A DNA stretch of 64,000 nt from Panulirus ornatus (GCF_036320965.1 NC_092265.1:313501-377500); one strand, 5' to 3'. Positions 38,201 to 49,050 are shown, counted from the stretch's first letter. The notes: generated by a model not told the origin, from the sequence alone. Program-made: numbers and translations.

Positions 38201-41200
38201 TGGTACAACCTATGTTACAGCTTATGGTACAACGTATGGTAAAGCTTATGATACAACTTACAGTACAGCTTATGGTACAAATTATAGTACAGCTTATGGT
38301 ACAACTTATGGTACAGATTATGGTACAGCTTATGGTACAACTTATGGTAGAGCTTATGACAGAAGTACTGTAATGGCCACAGTCCCTCAAGCCGATAATA
38401 GGTTAATTCCTGTTTCATTAATGTTACATGACCAGCGAATGATGCTGTCCAAAGTGAAAAGATAACACCATCACGGTAAAGATAACACCATCAATGAAAA
38501 GATAACACCATCACGGCAAGGATAACAACATCACGGTAAAGATAACACCATCACGTGTAAAGTTAACACTGTCATTTGCCAGTATGATATTGAGAGACGT
38601 ATGCTCAGCGAGCCATGCTGGTGACGATGGCAGAATAGGTGAGTTGTAGCGCACAACACCGTCCATACAGCGCAGCGACAGTGATCCAACCAGCAACTGT
38701 GACTTAACTTACGACATTCACACAACCCATCACAGTGGCAAAACCCCTCTCACCCCAAGCCATGGTCCCAGTGAGACCCAGCTCGGAACTGTACCACCAC
38801 CCCGAGCCATGGTCCCAGGTACCACCACCCCGAGCCATGGTCCCAGTGAGACCCAGGGCTGACATCCATGTACAATGTACTGATCTGGTGTACGCTGAGG
38901 TGTTGGTTACAGAAAAGATGCCTCTGGTCTCCTTAATACATCAAGCTGGAACTTAATCAGAGCAGCTGGGACTATGGTCGCAAGGAAGCAAACTAACATC
39001 TGGTGTACATGAAGGTCTTCCTGTTACCACAATATGATTTTATTTAGTATGTTAGGTGCTTCAGGTGTACCTAGCCAGTTGGTGCAGCAGGAGATGACGA
39101 CTAACATCTAGATCCTTTCCGGCAGGTGGAGACGTGGAGCTACGCTGACTCTCTCTACTTTTGCTTCGTATCCTTCGCCACCATCGGTTTCGGTGACTTT
39201 GTGTCTGCTCAGGTAAGGAGGAGGGTTAGCTACCTTGTGGTGTGTTCTTGTGTTGTCACACTCTGCCACTGCCAGTGGAAATGGTCGGGCAGGGGGTACT
39301 GTACAAGTCTAGTCTTTTTTCGTTTCAGCATAAGTGAACGGAAGGAGTTCCTTCCTTCCATGCAGACTTTCACAATTCTTATTTCTTATACTAACAAAAG
39401 GTAATTATCATTCATCATGCTCCGGCTTGTCGAATGCTCATATAGACTCAGTTATCACTGGACAACATCTACACAAATATACATATGTTATTGATGAGCT
39501 GGAACAAAATATGAAGAGTTATTGCCAATGATGTGAACAGTTTACTATGTCTACAGGAACCCAACCAATTCTACGGGGCAGGACTCCATGCCTACCGCTT
39601 CTTCAACTTCGCAATCCTAGTTTTGGGATGCTGCTGCATATACTCGCTATTCAACGTTATCTCCATCACCATCAAACAGTTCCTTAACTGCATCATCAAG
39701 GTGAGAACCAACCACAAGCACGCTCACCATCCGACACTTCTTTTCCTTGCTCCTATATACAACACTGCGCTTATCTCTTATCCACCCACTTGATCTCTAC
39801 CCCATTGCATTTGTGGGAGGTTGAAGGGAGCGAGTGAGAGGGACGTAAATAAGACGACTTGTTTGCCATGGGCAAACCAATCAGGGACAACAGTTCCTGT
39901 GTGCGACAAGTGTCACATCTGAGCTAAGATCCTAACCTAACCTGCTAGTGGCATTAGTAGTTAGGTACACCACGTTAGTACCGTCCGCCAGCGAGGCTAC
40001 GCGTGTTATATCTGACACGCTCTCATGTGAACCACACGACAACTTTTGATGAATAGTGGACACGAATCTATCACAATTCCTAATCTATCTATCTTTCACA
40101 CCTATAAAACCCAACTGCCAAGCTACGTCCGACTCTCTTCCCATCGAACTACGTGCCCCCAAGTTCACGATAGCAGCCAACACCTGTATCGTTCCTTCCC
40201 TACCCATACCCGCCCCCACGCTACTATACCCAACACCCCCATCCTTAATCCCTCACTTATCATCGCACGCACCACTACACACATTAACCTACGCATGTTT
40301 GCTGCAGAGAACAGCCAGCTGTTGCTCCCACGGGCGGTGCAAGGCCACGCCTCGCAGGAACGCCGTGTCGCCCTCGCGCCTCCAGAAACATGCCATCAAA
40401 CGGATCGACGGAGACATTGACTCGGTCTGCGGCTCTGAAACCGAGAGGAAGTTGTCGGGAGAAATGGTTTCTATGAGGGAATACATCTCCACCAACAAGG
40501 TAAGGAGCGAGATCGCAGGTTTTGAGAAATGTCGGGGGAAGGAGGGCAAGGACTGTTTGGTTTGGGTAATGTAGAAGGCTAAGAAAGAGGACAAAGAGGA
40601 GTTATAGTTAGGAACAGAACAAGTCATATGAAGACTTAAGAAACTTACCATTCAACACAAATATTTATATCCTGATATCAAAACTATGAATAGATATCCA
40701 ATACGGCCACACGGCCATGATACTGGTAGTGTACGTGTAATCTGGGGGCTGCCACGCCCGAGACGCTGCTGGCCACATTGTTGTAAAGTAATTGCACGCC
40801 AGTGAAGGCTGCCATGCCGTAGACGCTGACGGGATGACGTCTCTTGACAGTTGCTCTCAAACCAATGTGCTCGGCTGCACGATCCGGGTGAACAAATGGT
40901 AGTAGTGAGGGTCAAGCCTACGACTTCACATAAAAGTATTAAAAATTGGTATTTGTCTTTATGAAGTGATGATGGCTTCGACTTCTTTCGGAAAGGATCG
41001 AGTTAGTCTGTCATCTGTAGGTGCAGGAGAAAGATTTGCTGAGCTGTCCAGGTATGGCCACTTCTCCTTTATTGCTGAACAGGCTGGTGACAGAAGGCAG
41101 TCATGTATGTGAGATACATTAAGATTCGTAGTATTACCATAACACAAGACCACAGACGAACCATAATACTAGATTGGGTGTCTGGAAGTTACTTTGGTTA

Positions 41201-44200
41201 GGTTACAACTTCACTTAACTGATTAAGAAAATTTCGTAAACCAAGTAAATTTGACGCTTATGATTGTTAGTAAGTTTGCTTTGTAAGTTGTAAGTTACAT
41301 TGTGAGTTACATTGTAAGTTAAATTGTAAGTTGAATTGTAAGCTACATTGTTAATTACATTGTAAGATAAATTGTAAGTTACATTGTAAGTCACATTGTA
41401 ACAAAGATTATTGTATGGAAATGAGTAGTTGGGTTGAGTAGGAGGGGGATAGAGGTGGGGTGGGGGGTGGGGGGGCGATGTTGATTGATTGCTAATGAAT
41501 AGCGTGGACGAGATGCCTCCCACCCGCAGTCTTGCCTCACACGGAGGCCACGACCTTGGACTCTTATACACCAGAGCCAGAGTGAGCGAGGCTATATATA
41601 TATGCCAAGGTCATTCTCGTTATCAAGTTTGTATGTGTTCAGCGACCGTGTAACGTGACGTGACGTGACGGACGGGCGACCCGTCCCACCCAACTTGCAT
41701 ATCATGACCAATATAACCATTCTATCTGGATGTTACCGGAGTCAGAACCTGTGGTAGTACACTACTGGGAACCTACGTAAGTCTGTCTTCCTCACTTGGA
41801 ATATATCTATCCTCCTCCCCTCACACACATATATACACTCCGTGGACGCGACGGTGACCCTTGGTTGCAGCTTCCTGTCCTTTGATTATGAAGTTAGGCC
41901 ATATCCCTCCCTACATAACTAGGACTTTAGGCCGGGATCGTTCACTGCCATCTCCCAGCTAGTAACTACTTCCTGCCACGCCTTACGATATGACTCGATC
42001 GACCGTCGTCCACTCTTATGCTTTACACCTACACCACACTATGTTATTCTGACCTCCCCACCACACTATGTTATTCTGTCCTCCCCACCACACTATGTTA
42101 TTCTGACCTCCCCACCACACTATGTTATTCTGTCCTCCCCACCACACTATGTTATTCTGACCTCCCCACCACACTATGTTATTCTGTCCTCCCCACCACA
42201 CTATGTTATTCTGTCCTCCCCACCACACTATGTTATTCTGTCCTCCCCACCACACTATGTTATTCTGTCCTCCCCACCACACTATGTTATTCTGTCCTCC
42301 CCACCACACTATGTTATTCTGACCTCCCCACCACACTATGTTATTCTGACCTCCCCACCACACTATGTTATTCTGTCCTCCCCACCACACTATGTTATTC
42401 TGTCCTCCCCACCACACTATGTTATTCTGTCCTCCCCACCACACTATGTTATTCTGTCCTCCCCACCACACTATGTTATTCTGTCCTCCCCACCACACTA
42501 TGTTATTCTGTCCTCCCCACCACACTATGTTATTCTGTCCTCCCCACCACACTATGTTATTCTGTCCTCCCCACCACACTATGTTATTCTGTCCTCCCCA
42601 CCACACTACTTTTGTAATCTGACCTCCCCACCACACCACCTTTGTAATCTGACCTCCCCACCACACCACCTTTGTAATCTGACCTCCCCACCACACCACC
42701 TTTGTAATCTGACCTCCCCACCACACCACCTTTGTAATCTGACCTCCCCACCACACCACCTTTGTAATCTGACCTCATCCCTACACTACCGTTGTTAAAC
42801 TTACTTATCTTGCAAACAATTGTATCGATGTGTACAGGGTAGCGTTACACGAGTCACTGGTGACGGTGTATGTTGTAGATGTGGAGGCTGGGGGAAGAAA
42901 CATCTTGAAAACCGTTGAATCTTGCAACTGAGATGGCAGGTCCTGGATAACTAACGCGGTATGTGACTTGGTCCAGTCTGAAATTCCTTAACCTACAAGT
43001 TTTCAGTCTTTGTGATTCATGTGTACTTACCATCGCTACTTTGCAAATGTATTTTTCATGTTCTCCTTCCATAGTATGTCCTCTTTCCAGATTTTCATTG
43101 TGTGTATTACTTGTTTATATAGTGTAACTTTTCTAATCATTATATACATAACCAGTTTTGTCCTGAATTACGTATCCTTTATCATTTACCTCGACGCAGA
43201 CAAACCTCCCCAGGATCCAGGAGCAGGTAGGGCCAGCACACCTGGTGCCACCTGATAGCTAATAGTTAGCTTTGCTGCTCCCTACACCGTCCCCACTAGT
43301 GCCACTATGACCCAGGGGAAGTGGCACCCCTCACAGGCACCGTACTCTGACCGAATACACCTCTGCCCAGGTCGTGGTTGACTAACGAGGCCAGCACTAC
43401 TGACCTGGTGACGCTAGTGAGGCCAACAGTATTGACCTGGTGACGATAATGAGTAACATTAGTGACCTGATGACCCGTGGTAGTGTGTGGCAGTTCCGTG
43501 CACCAGCTGGCAGGAACCAGGGTCATCGAGTCACTACTAGCTCAATATTTATGGCCACATAGGTCAGTACGTGAGGTTAGGTCAAGCCACCACCACGCTG
43601 TACTCCCAAGGCGGTGTCAGCCACGAACCAGCGGCAGCTATGCAATCATCATACCTCGCGTCATGCACATACCTAACCTCACGTCATACCTTGCGTCATG
43701 CACATACCTAACCTCGTGTCATACCTCGTATCATGCACCTAGTTAATCTTGCCTAGACAGGATTGCACTCAATAAATCATAGTTAGGAGAATGATCTAAA
43801 TAGAAACAGACACGAATCAATGTTCACTTCTAACTTGTACTGATGTCTTGGGTAAGTTAGGGTTTGGCCAGACCTTTTACCATGGTCAGGCTGCTATATA
43901 GCATTGTCGACTTCTTAAGGAGTTGTTGATTTGTTCATAATAATCCTCTAACCAATTGTTCATATGTGTAGAAGAAAGCGTGTTTTGATCAAGATATACC
44001 TTACTCAGAAATGGATTATAGTGTAAAACTGAGGGAATGCTGCTTTGGTGGTGGGTGGGTGAGATTGGTGACCATGGATGGTGGGTGGGTGAGGTTGGTG
44101 ACCATGAGTGGTGGGTGGGTGAGGTTGGTGACCATGAGTGGTGGGTGGGTGAGGTTGGTGACCATGAGTGGTGGGTGGGTGAGGTTGGTGACCATGGGTG

Positions 44201-44904
44201 GTGGGTGAGTGAGGTTGGTGACCATGGGTGGTGGGTGGGTGAGATTGGTGACCATGGATGGTGGGTGGGTGAGATTGGTGACCATGGATGGTGGGTGGGT
44301 GAGGTTGGTGACCATGGATGGTGGGTGGGTGAGGTTGGTGACCATGGGTGGTGGGTGGGTGAGATTGGTGACCATGGATGGTGGGTGGGTGAGGTTGGTG
44401 ACCATGGATGGTGGGTGGGTGAGGTTGGTGACCATGGGTGGTGGGTGGGTGAGGTTGGTGACCGAAAGTGACGTAAGAGTTAGGGCACCAATCTTGTGGG
44501 CACCCACTTACCTGTTTTCATGCAGCGTGTGCAGGGATGGCAATGTTTCCCTTGGTCGTGCGTTAAGTGTGTGACGAATGACCAGCTTGTGCTTCCTCCA
44601 GGGAAGTTGGATGTGTCATCAGTAAAGATCGTCTCCTACATCCCAGGTTCAGCGGCCTCCATGGTAACCGGAGACCTTTCCATTTATAACGACATTATGT
44701 CTTGCTTTCCCTTCAGCTGCTGCAGGCGAGCAAGGAGGTGCTGCCCCCCATACGTGAAGGAGGTTCTATAGAACATTTATTTTTCTGAATTCTCTTTTCT
44801 TCACACCTGCCACATTGTACATATGCACGAGCCAGCTGTCACCAAAGCTGACACACTTGACCAGTCTACACCCTGGACGGAGAAACTTAATATTTCTTGT
44901 TTTA

Positions 44905-44972
<68 letters not shown>

Positions 44973-47900
44973 CACGCCCTCACTGCTGACCATCTACCAC
45001 CCTTACTCAACACTAACCATCTACCAGCCTAGCTGTACACCTGCCTCAATCTGTTTACGTGCATAATGCTTTTATCATTAATACTCGGCGGGATAGCCCA
45101 GGACAGCAGGATGTTTTCGCACCCTTGTGTCGCGCTGGCCTGGTCGCTGCTCACGTTTCACTAATAGCGAACAACACAACAGGAAACAAAGTTGTTCTAC
45201 GTATAATCCAACTGCCTCACTAGGCATCGGACCATTAGTATAACGGGTCTAACGACTGAACCTTCACCAACGTCATTATAAAGTAGATGCAAAGATTACT
45301 ATATTGACTGACTAACTGGCGCTCCGGAGCAGTGCTGGGTTCCAGAAAGGCTTGAACTATCATACCCCCCAGCTGATGATGCATGACATACCCCCCAGCT
45401 GATGATGCATGACATACCCCCCAGCTGATGATGCATGACATACCCCCCAGCTGATGATGCATGACATACCCCCCAGCTGATGATGCATGACATACACCTC
45501 ACTTGATGATGCATGACATACACCTCACTTGATGATGCATGACATACCCCCCAGCTGATGATGCATGACATACCCCCCAGCTGATGATGCATGACATACC
45601 CCCCAGTTGATGATGCATGATATACCTCCTAGTTGATGATGCATGACATACCCCCCAGCTGATGATGCATGACATACCCCCCAGCTGATGATGCATGACA
45701 TACCCCCCAGCTGATGATGCATGACATACCCCCCAGCTGATGATGCATGACATACCCCCCAGTTGATGATGCATGACATACCCCCCAGCTGATGATGCAT
45801 GACATACCCCCCAGCTGATGATGCATGACATACCCCCCAGTTGATGATGCATGATATACCTCCTAGTTGATGATGCATGACATACCCCCCAGCTGATGAT
45901 GCATGACATACCCCCCAGTTGATGATGCATGACATACCCCCCAGCTGATGATGCATGACATACCCCCCAGCTGATGATGCATGACATACCCCCCAGCTGA
46001 TGATGCATGACATACCCCCCAGCTGATGATGCATGACATACCCCCCAGCTGATGATGCATGACATACCCCCCAGTTGATGATGCATGATATACCTCCTAG
46101 TTGATGATGCATGACATACCCCCCAGCTGATGATGCATGACATACCCCCCAGTTGATGATGCATGACATACCCCCCAGTTGATGCATGTCATCCCCCCTC
46201 TGTGATGATAACATGCAGATATGGAAACGTTCCTTCTTTCCATTCCAGTTTAAACTTAATGGATGTTATGGTGACGTTTACATTAATGGATGTTATGGTG
46301 ACGTTTACATTAATGGATGTTATGGTGACGTTTACATTAATGGATGCTATGGTGACGTTTACATTAATGGATGCTATGGTGACGTTTACATTAATGGATG
46401 CTATGGTGACGTCTTCATTAATGAATGTTATGATGACGTCTACGTTAATGAATGTTATGATGACGTCTACGTTAATGATCTGTATACAGTTTTGTAAACA
46501 AATGATATGTCTAAAGTATCATTATTGCAAATTAAAGATAATCGACTTTGATACAACTATTGATAGGGCTAGCCATCAGACGTCCCAGCATAACTACGTT
46601 GGACTATATTTTCTTCATTGAGGTTTTTGTCTCGCGTAAATAACGTCAAATTCACACTCGAATCATGGTATCAGTGTAGCAAAGTTCAGAGTGTCTTAAC
46701 CAAAAGATATATTTCAAATATCATTTTACAGTTTGTTAGATAATCCATTTGTCCTTGAATATGTTATGTTTTAAGGTAAACCATGTTTCCTTGTGTGTGT
46801 TATGCTATATGATAACCCATGTGTCCTATATACCATGCTGTGAGATAACTCATGTGACCTTGTGTATGTTATACTGTAATATAACCCATGTGGCCTTGTG
46901 TATGCTGTGCTGTAAGATAACGCAGGTGTCCTCCTGTATATAATGTTCGAAGATAAACCATAATGTGTCCTTGTGTATGTTATGATATACGTGACCCATG
47001 TGCCCCTATGTAAATTAGTGTAAAATAACTCATGTGTCCATAAGTATGTTACGATGTAAGCTAACCGATGGGAACTTGTAAATTATGCCTTAAGATAATC
47101 CATGTATCCTGCATATTGTACTGTAAGATAACCTATTTGTCTTTGTTCATGTTATGCTGTAAGATAACTCGTAAGTCCTGTCTACGTTATCGAGCAAGAT
47201 CACCCATGTATCGTTGTGTGCATTATGCTGCAAGAAAACCTATGTATCCTTGTATATATCATGCTGCAAGATGACTCATGTGTCCTTGTGTATATCATGC
47301 TGTAAGATGACTCGTGTATCCTTGTGTATATCATGTTGCAAGATGACCCATGTGTCTTTTTGTATATCATGCTGTAAGATGACTCATGTGTCCTTGTGTA
47401 TATCATGTAAGATGACCCATGTGTCCTTGTGTATATCATGTAAAATGACCCATGTGACCTTGTGTATATCATGCTGTAAGATGACTCATGTGTCCTTGTG
47501 TATATCATGTAAGATGACCCATGTGTCCTTGTGTATATCATGTAAAATGACCCAAGTGACCTTGTGTATATCATGCTGTAAGATGACTCATGTATCCTTG
47601 TGTATATCATGTTGTAAGATGACCCATGTGTCCTTGTGTATATCATGCTGTAAGATGACTCATGTATCCTTGTGTATATCATGTTGTAAGATGACCCATG
47701 TGTCCTTTTGTATACCATGCTGTAAGATGACTCATGTGTCCTTGTGTATATCATGCTGTAAGATAACCCATGTGTCCTTCTGTATATCATGTTGTAAGAT
47801 GACTCATGTGTCCTTCTGTATATTATGTTGTAAGATAACCCATTTGTCCTTGTGTATATCATGCTGTAAGATAACTCATGTGTCCTTCTGTATATCATGT

Positions 47901-48670
47901 TGTAAGATAACTCATGTGTCCTTCTGTGTATCATGTTGTAAGATAACTCATGTGTCCTTCTGTGTATCATGTTGTAAGATAACTCATGTGTCCTTCTGTA
48001 TATCATATTGTAAGATAACCCATGTGCCCTGTATATTATGTTGTAAGATAAACCATGTGTCCTTCTGTATATTATGTTGTAAGATAACTCATGTGTCCTT
48101 TTTATATTATGTTGTAAGATAACCCATGTGTCCTTCTGTATATCATGTTGTAAGATAACCCATGTGTCCTGTTATTATGTTGTAAGATAACCCATGTGCC
48201 CTTCTATATATCATGTTGTAAGATACCCATGTGTTCTTCTGTATATCATATTGTAAGATAACCAATGTGTCCTATATGTCATATTGTAAGATAACTCATG
48301 TGTCCTGTATATCATGATGTAAGATAACCCATGTGTCCTGTATATCATATTGTAAGATAACTCATGTATCCTGTATATCATGTTGTAAGATAACCCATGT
48401 GTCCTAGTGCGAATATGCTACAAGATGACCCATGTGTCCTTGTGTGCATTATGTTGTAAGGTGTACAGTATGTCAGGTGAATGAACTTGTGTTCTGCTGC
48501 TGCAGGTGTCGTTGGCGGTAATGCAGAAGCAGCTGTACGAGACGGCTCAGATGGGACGAGGCCACGCATCCTCCCCTCACCCGCGCCCCGTCCACGAGGA
48601 GCGCTTCACCCCAGGTCAAGTTGGCCCTCTGGCCATCGCTTCCTCCAAGCTTTGCGATAGCCGCTCCTAG
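26264..48670 (+). CDS. KCNK13-like: THIK-type two-pore-domain potassium channel (7 exons)
   Basis: Predicted background (leak) K+ channel of the plasma membrane; K2P subunits pair so that four pore loops form one K+ filter. Exons: 26264-26639, 36917-37055, 37211-37412, 39126-39212, 39557-39700, 40308-40499, 48506-48670. All introns are GT-AG, phases agree, and the join gives 434 codons plus TAG. Order: EDNARF and TM1 (about 27-48), cap (about 49-115) with N-glycosylation sequons at N80 and N95, pore 1 TIGYG 124-128, TM2 about 138-160, cytosolic linker, WKPSVYWV then TM3 about 215-236, pore 2 TIGFG 258-262, TM4 about 283-307, tail with RKLSGEM (363-369) and GPLAI near the end. EDNARFLLLA, RHWDF, FFNLFLER, CCIYSLFNVISI and RKLSGEM are THIK (KCNK12/13) hallmarks recalled from the family. 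No cysteine lies in the cap, so a TWIK-type cap disulfide cannot form. Start: first ATG with a purine at -3, giving the usual THIK length (about 410-430 aa). A longer N terminus cannot be excluded. Confidence 0.93.
28070..28262 (+). repeat. Roughly 28-bp minisatellite in intron 1
   Basis: About 6 imperfect units, core gtgtggcgtacagggtggc. Confidence 0.82.
29154..29207 (+). repeat. (CT)n microsatellite
   Basis: About 27 CT units at the edge of a LINE fragment in intron 1. Confidence 0.97.
29210..29762 (-). mobile_element. LINE (family B) RT fragment, antisense in intron 1
   Basis: Minus-strand blocks: QLLFADDTALAADS with FADD at 29745-29734 (RT motif C), LQKLANEFGKVCESRKLRIS, then MSLNGEKLEVKCFRHLGLNF, WKERTLSRRAKMGMFEEIVV, YDCEAWAIGRVV and MDVLEMKCLRTL-like residues. 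The catalytic motif is kept but the frame is split. Both ends are truncated; the left end meets (CT)n. Confidence 0.85.
30251..30282 (+). repeat. (GT)n microsatellite
   Basis: Short GT run in intron 1. Confidence 0.93.
30455..30575 (+). repeat. Roughly 30-bp minisatellite in intron 1
   Basis: Four units, core gaggaggcgtgggcagccat. Confidence 0.85.
34635..34727 (+). repeat. 29-bp minisatellite in intron 1
   Basis: About three units, core catgatgacccagcagccag. Confidence 0.88.
35355..35570 (+). repeat. 19-bp C-rich minisatellite in intron 1
   Basis: About ten units, core ccccggcaacccacctcta, alternating with caccccggca forms. Confidence 0.9.
35640..36090 (+). repeat. Degenerate minisatellite in intron 1
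   Basis: About 15 diverged units of roughly 30 bp around gggccatggtagtcatggtc. Diverged enough that no homogenised core remains. Confidence 0.7.
36196..36450 (+). repeat. 36-bp minisatellite, 7 copies, in intron 1
   Basis: Near-perfect units, core atgatgaagcgtagagtgag, differing mainly by gctgctg versus gctgcag. Confidence 0.95.
36917..37055 (+). CDS. KCNK13-like: K2P exon 2: end of pore 1, TM2
   Basis: Follows the acceptor ccctcag. It completes the filter (G-Y-G), then encodes ATSPRTEKGK and TM2, including GLIGCSSG and FFNLFLER, ending in AFIMR. The last codon is split AG|G. The donor gtaagt at 37056 is strong but is repeated four more times downstream in a 20-21 bp tandem repeat. Matches the THIK TM2 consensus closely. 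Confidence 0.94.
37046..37142 (+). repeat. 20-21 bp repeat carrying the exon 2 splice donor
   Basis: Five units of atcatgaggtaagtatcatt type begin inside the last codons of exon 2. GT donor candidates lie at 37056 (gtaagt), 37076 (gttaag), 37097 (gtgagt), 37117 (gtgagt) and 37137 (gtaggt). Confidence 0.92.
37211..37412 (+). CDS. KCNK13-like: K2P exon 3: intracellular linker and TM3
   Basis: Starts after the acceptor tgctttcag and ends at the donor gtcagt. It encodes the basic, polar linker (RHERKQRERAAAAGQE, then a Ser/Asp-rich stretch), SWKPSVYWV and the hydrophobic TM3 ending VMFME. It ends in phase 0. The linker is hydrophilic and typical of the TM2-TM3 loop of K2P channels. Confidence 0.92.
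37413..39125 (+). other. K2P intron 3 with degenerate minisatellites
   Basis: Phase-0 intron. 37.70-38.06 kb is a degenerate roughly 30-bp repeat around ggcgagtggctggtggtact. 38.09-38.36 kb is a 12/24-bp repeat around ttatggtacaac. 38.45-38.57 kb is a roughly 20-bp repeat around aagataacaccatcacggta. 38.75-38.85 kb repeats ccccgagccatggtcccag. Confidence 0.75.
39126..39212 (+). CDS. KCNK13-like: K2P exon 4: pore 2
   Basis: A 29-codon phase-0 exon between the acceptor ttccggcag and the donor gtaagg. It encodes TWSYADSLYFCFVSF, the filter TIGFG and DFVSAQ. This is the most conserved K2P segment and matches THIK pore 2. Confidence 0.95.
39557..39700 (+). CDS. KCNK13-like: K2P exon 5: TM4
   Basis: A 48-codon phase-0 exon between tgtctacag and gtgaga. 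It encodes the post-pore loop EPNQFYGAGLHAYRFF, then TM4 with GCCCIYSLFNVISITIKQ, running into NCIIK at the cytosolic face. The IYSLFNVISI block is diagnostic for THIK-type channels. Confidence 0.95.
40308..40499 (+). CDS. KCNK13-like: K2P exon 6: proximal C-terminal tail
   Basis: A 64-codon phase-0 exon between tttgctgcag and gtaagg. It encodes a cysteine- and arginine-rich start (RTASCCSHGRCK), then IDGDIDSVCGSETERKLSGE and MVSMREYISTNK. RKLS (363-366) has the form of a basophilic kinase site and aligns with RRLSGEMISM of vertebrate THIK. Regulation by phosphorylation is inference only. Confidence 0.9.
41280..41402 (+). repeat. 12-bp minisatellite in intron 6
   Basis: About ten units, core attgtaagttac, imperfect. 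Confidence 0.88.
42035..42607 (+). repeat. 27-bp minisatellite in intron 6
   Basis: About 21 units, core ccccaccacactatgttatt, with tctgtcc and tctgacc variants interleaved on the left. Confidence 0.95.
42608..42785 (+). repeat. 30-bp minisatellite abutting the 27-bp array
   Basis: About six units sharing the ctccccaccacac core of the 27-bp array but with cacctttgtaatctga in place of tatgttattctg. Confidence 0.95.
44047..44464 (+). repeat. 30-bp minisatellite in intron 6
   Basis: 14 units, core ggtgggtgggtgaggttggt, with catggat/catgagt/catgggt variants. G-rich on the transcribed-sense strand. Confidence 0.96.
44902..44971 (+). repeat. (TA)n microsatellite in intron 6
   Basis: About 34 TA units. 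Confidence 0.96.
45360..46190 (+). repeat. 26-bp minisatellite with higher-order structure
   Basis: About 32 units, core catgacataccccccagctg. The variant catgatatacctcctagttg recurs at 45616, 45850 and 46084, exactly 234 bp (nine units) apart each time, and is always preceded by an agttg unit. Confidence 0.96.
46255..46480 (+). repeat. 27-bp minisatellite in intron 6
   Basis: About eight units, core ttaatggatgttatggtgac, changing toward atgaatgttatgatgac at the right. Confidence 0.94.
46740..48460 (+). repeat. 36-bp (33-bp variant) minisatellite before exon 7
   Basis: About 47 units over 1.7 kb, core gctgtaagatgactcatgtg followed by tccttgtgtatatcat. Some units lack 3 bp (catgtaagatg). Nearly every unit carries GTAAGA on the sense strand. 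It ends about 50 bp before the exon 7 acceptor. Confidence 0.94.
48506..48670 (+). CDS. KCNK13-like: K2P exon 7: distal C-terminal tail and stop
   Basis: Starts after the acceptor gttctgctgctgcag and encodes VSLAVMQKQLYETAQMG, a His/Pro-rich stretch, then GPLAIASSKLCDSRS and TAG at 48668-48670. SLA.(M/L)QKQL and the GP.AI...L ending align with the vertebrate THIK C terminus, which supports placing this exon 8 kb downstream of exon 6. Confidence 0.9.
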   Translation: MSLAVMQKQLYETAQMGRGHASSPHPRPVHEERFTPGQVGPLAIASSKLCDSRS

Positions 48671-48784
48671 CCACCCCCCCGCAAGACCACCTCCAACCTT
48701 GTTCCTCTACCCGCCATACACTAACCAAACTCTGCATTGTACAGTTTCTAACTTTAATGTGGTGAGCAAGGATAATACCATATA

Positions 48785-49050
48785 TGAATATATATATATT
48801 ACAGGTACTTGACTTATGGAACAGATGATAAAGATTTACCTATGGGCGAGGAAAATTCGAACTCAGTCCTACTTCGCGGCAGGTCGGTACCTACCCATTG
48901 GACCACGATGAAGCAATAGCTCTCCATCCCAGACCAACCAATGGTCCATGAGATCCCCGTCGTGTCTCGTGATCTGAGAGGCTAAGGAAAGCCCGCAGCC
49001 ACATGGACTTTCCCTAACTCTCAGATCACAAGATATGTCTGGGAAGTTAC
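48785..49050 (-). mobile_element. tRNA-derived SINE downstream of the K2P stop codon
   Basis: The minus strand has A-box-like tggtccaatgggtagg (48905-48890) and B-box-like agttcgaatt (about 48863-48854), then a tail reading catctgttccataagtcaag and ending in a TA-rich stretch at 48803-48783. The right boundary is uncertain. It begins about 115 bp after the stop codon and so may lie in the 3' UTR. Confidence 0.6.

Larger units (their letters stand above)
40500..48505 (+). other. K2P intron 6, minisatellite-rich
   Basis: An 8.0-kb phase-0 intron between two C-terminal-tail exons. About 4.2 kb is tandem repeat: arrays at 41.28, 42.03, 42.61, 44.05, 44.90, 45.36, 46.25 and 46.74-48.46 kb, the last ending about 50 bp before exon 7. 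Between the arrays (40.5-41.27, 42.8-44.0 and 44.5-44.9 kb) nothing recognisable was seen. Confidence 0.85.

Noticed and set aside
45360..46190. CRISPR-like regular array
   Set aside because: Units are directly adjacent with no variable spacers, and the window is eukaryotic.
45499..46214. Minus-strand frames over 220 codons with a 26-residue repeat
   Set aside because: Artefact of the 26-bp array read over three units (78 bp).
47200..48122. 302-codon cysteine-rich plus-strand frame
   Set aside because: Falls within the 36-bp intron 6 minisatellite; the open minus strand over the same DNA shows it is repeat-driven.
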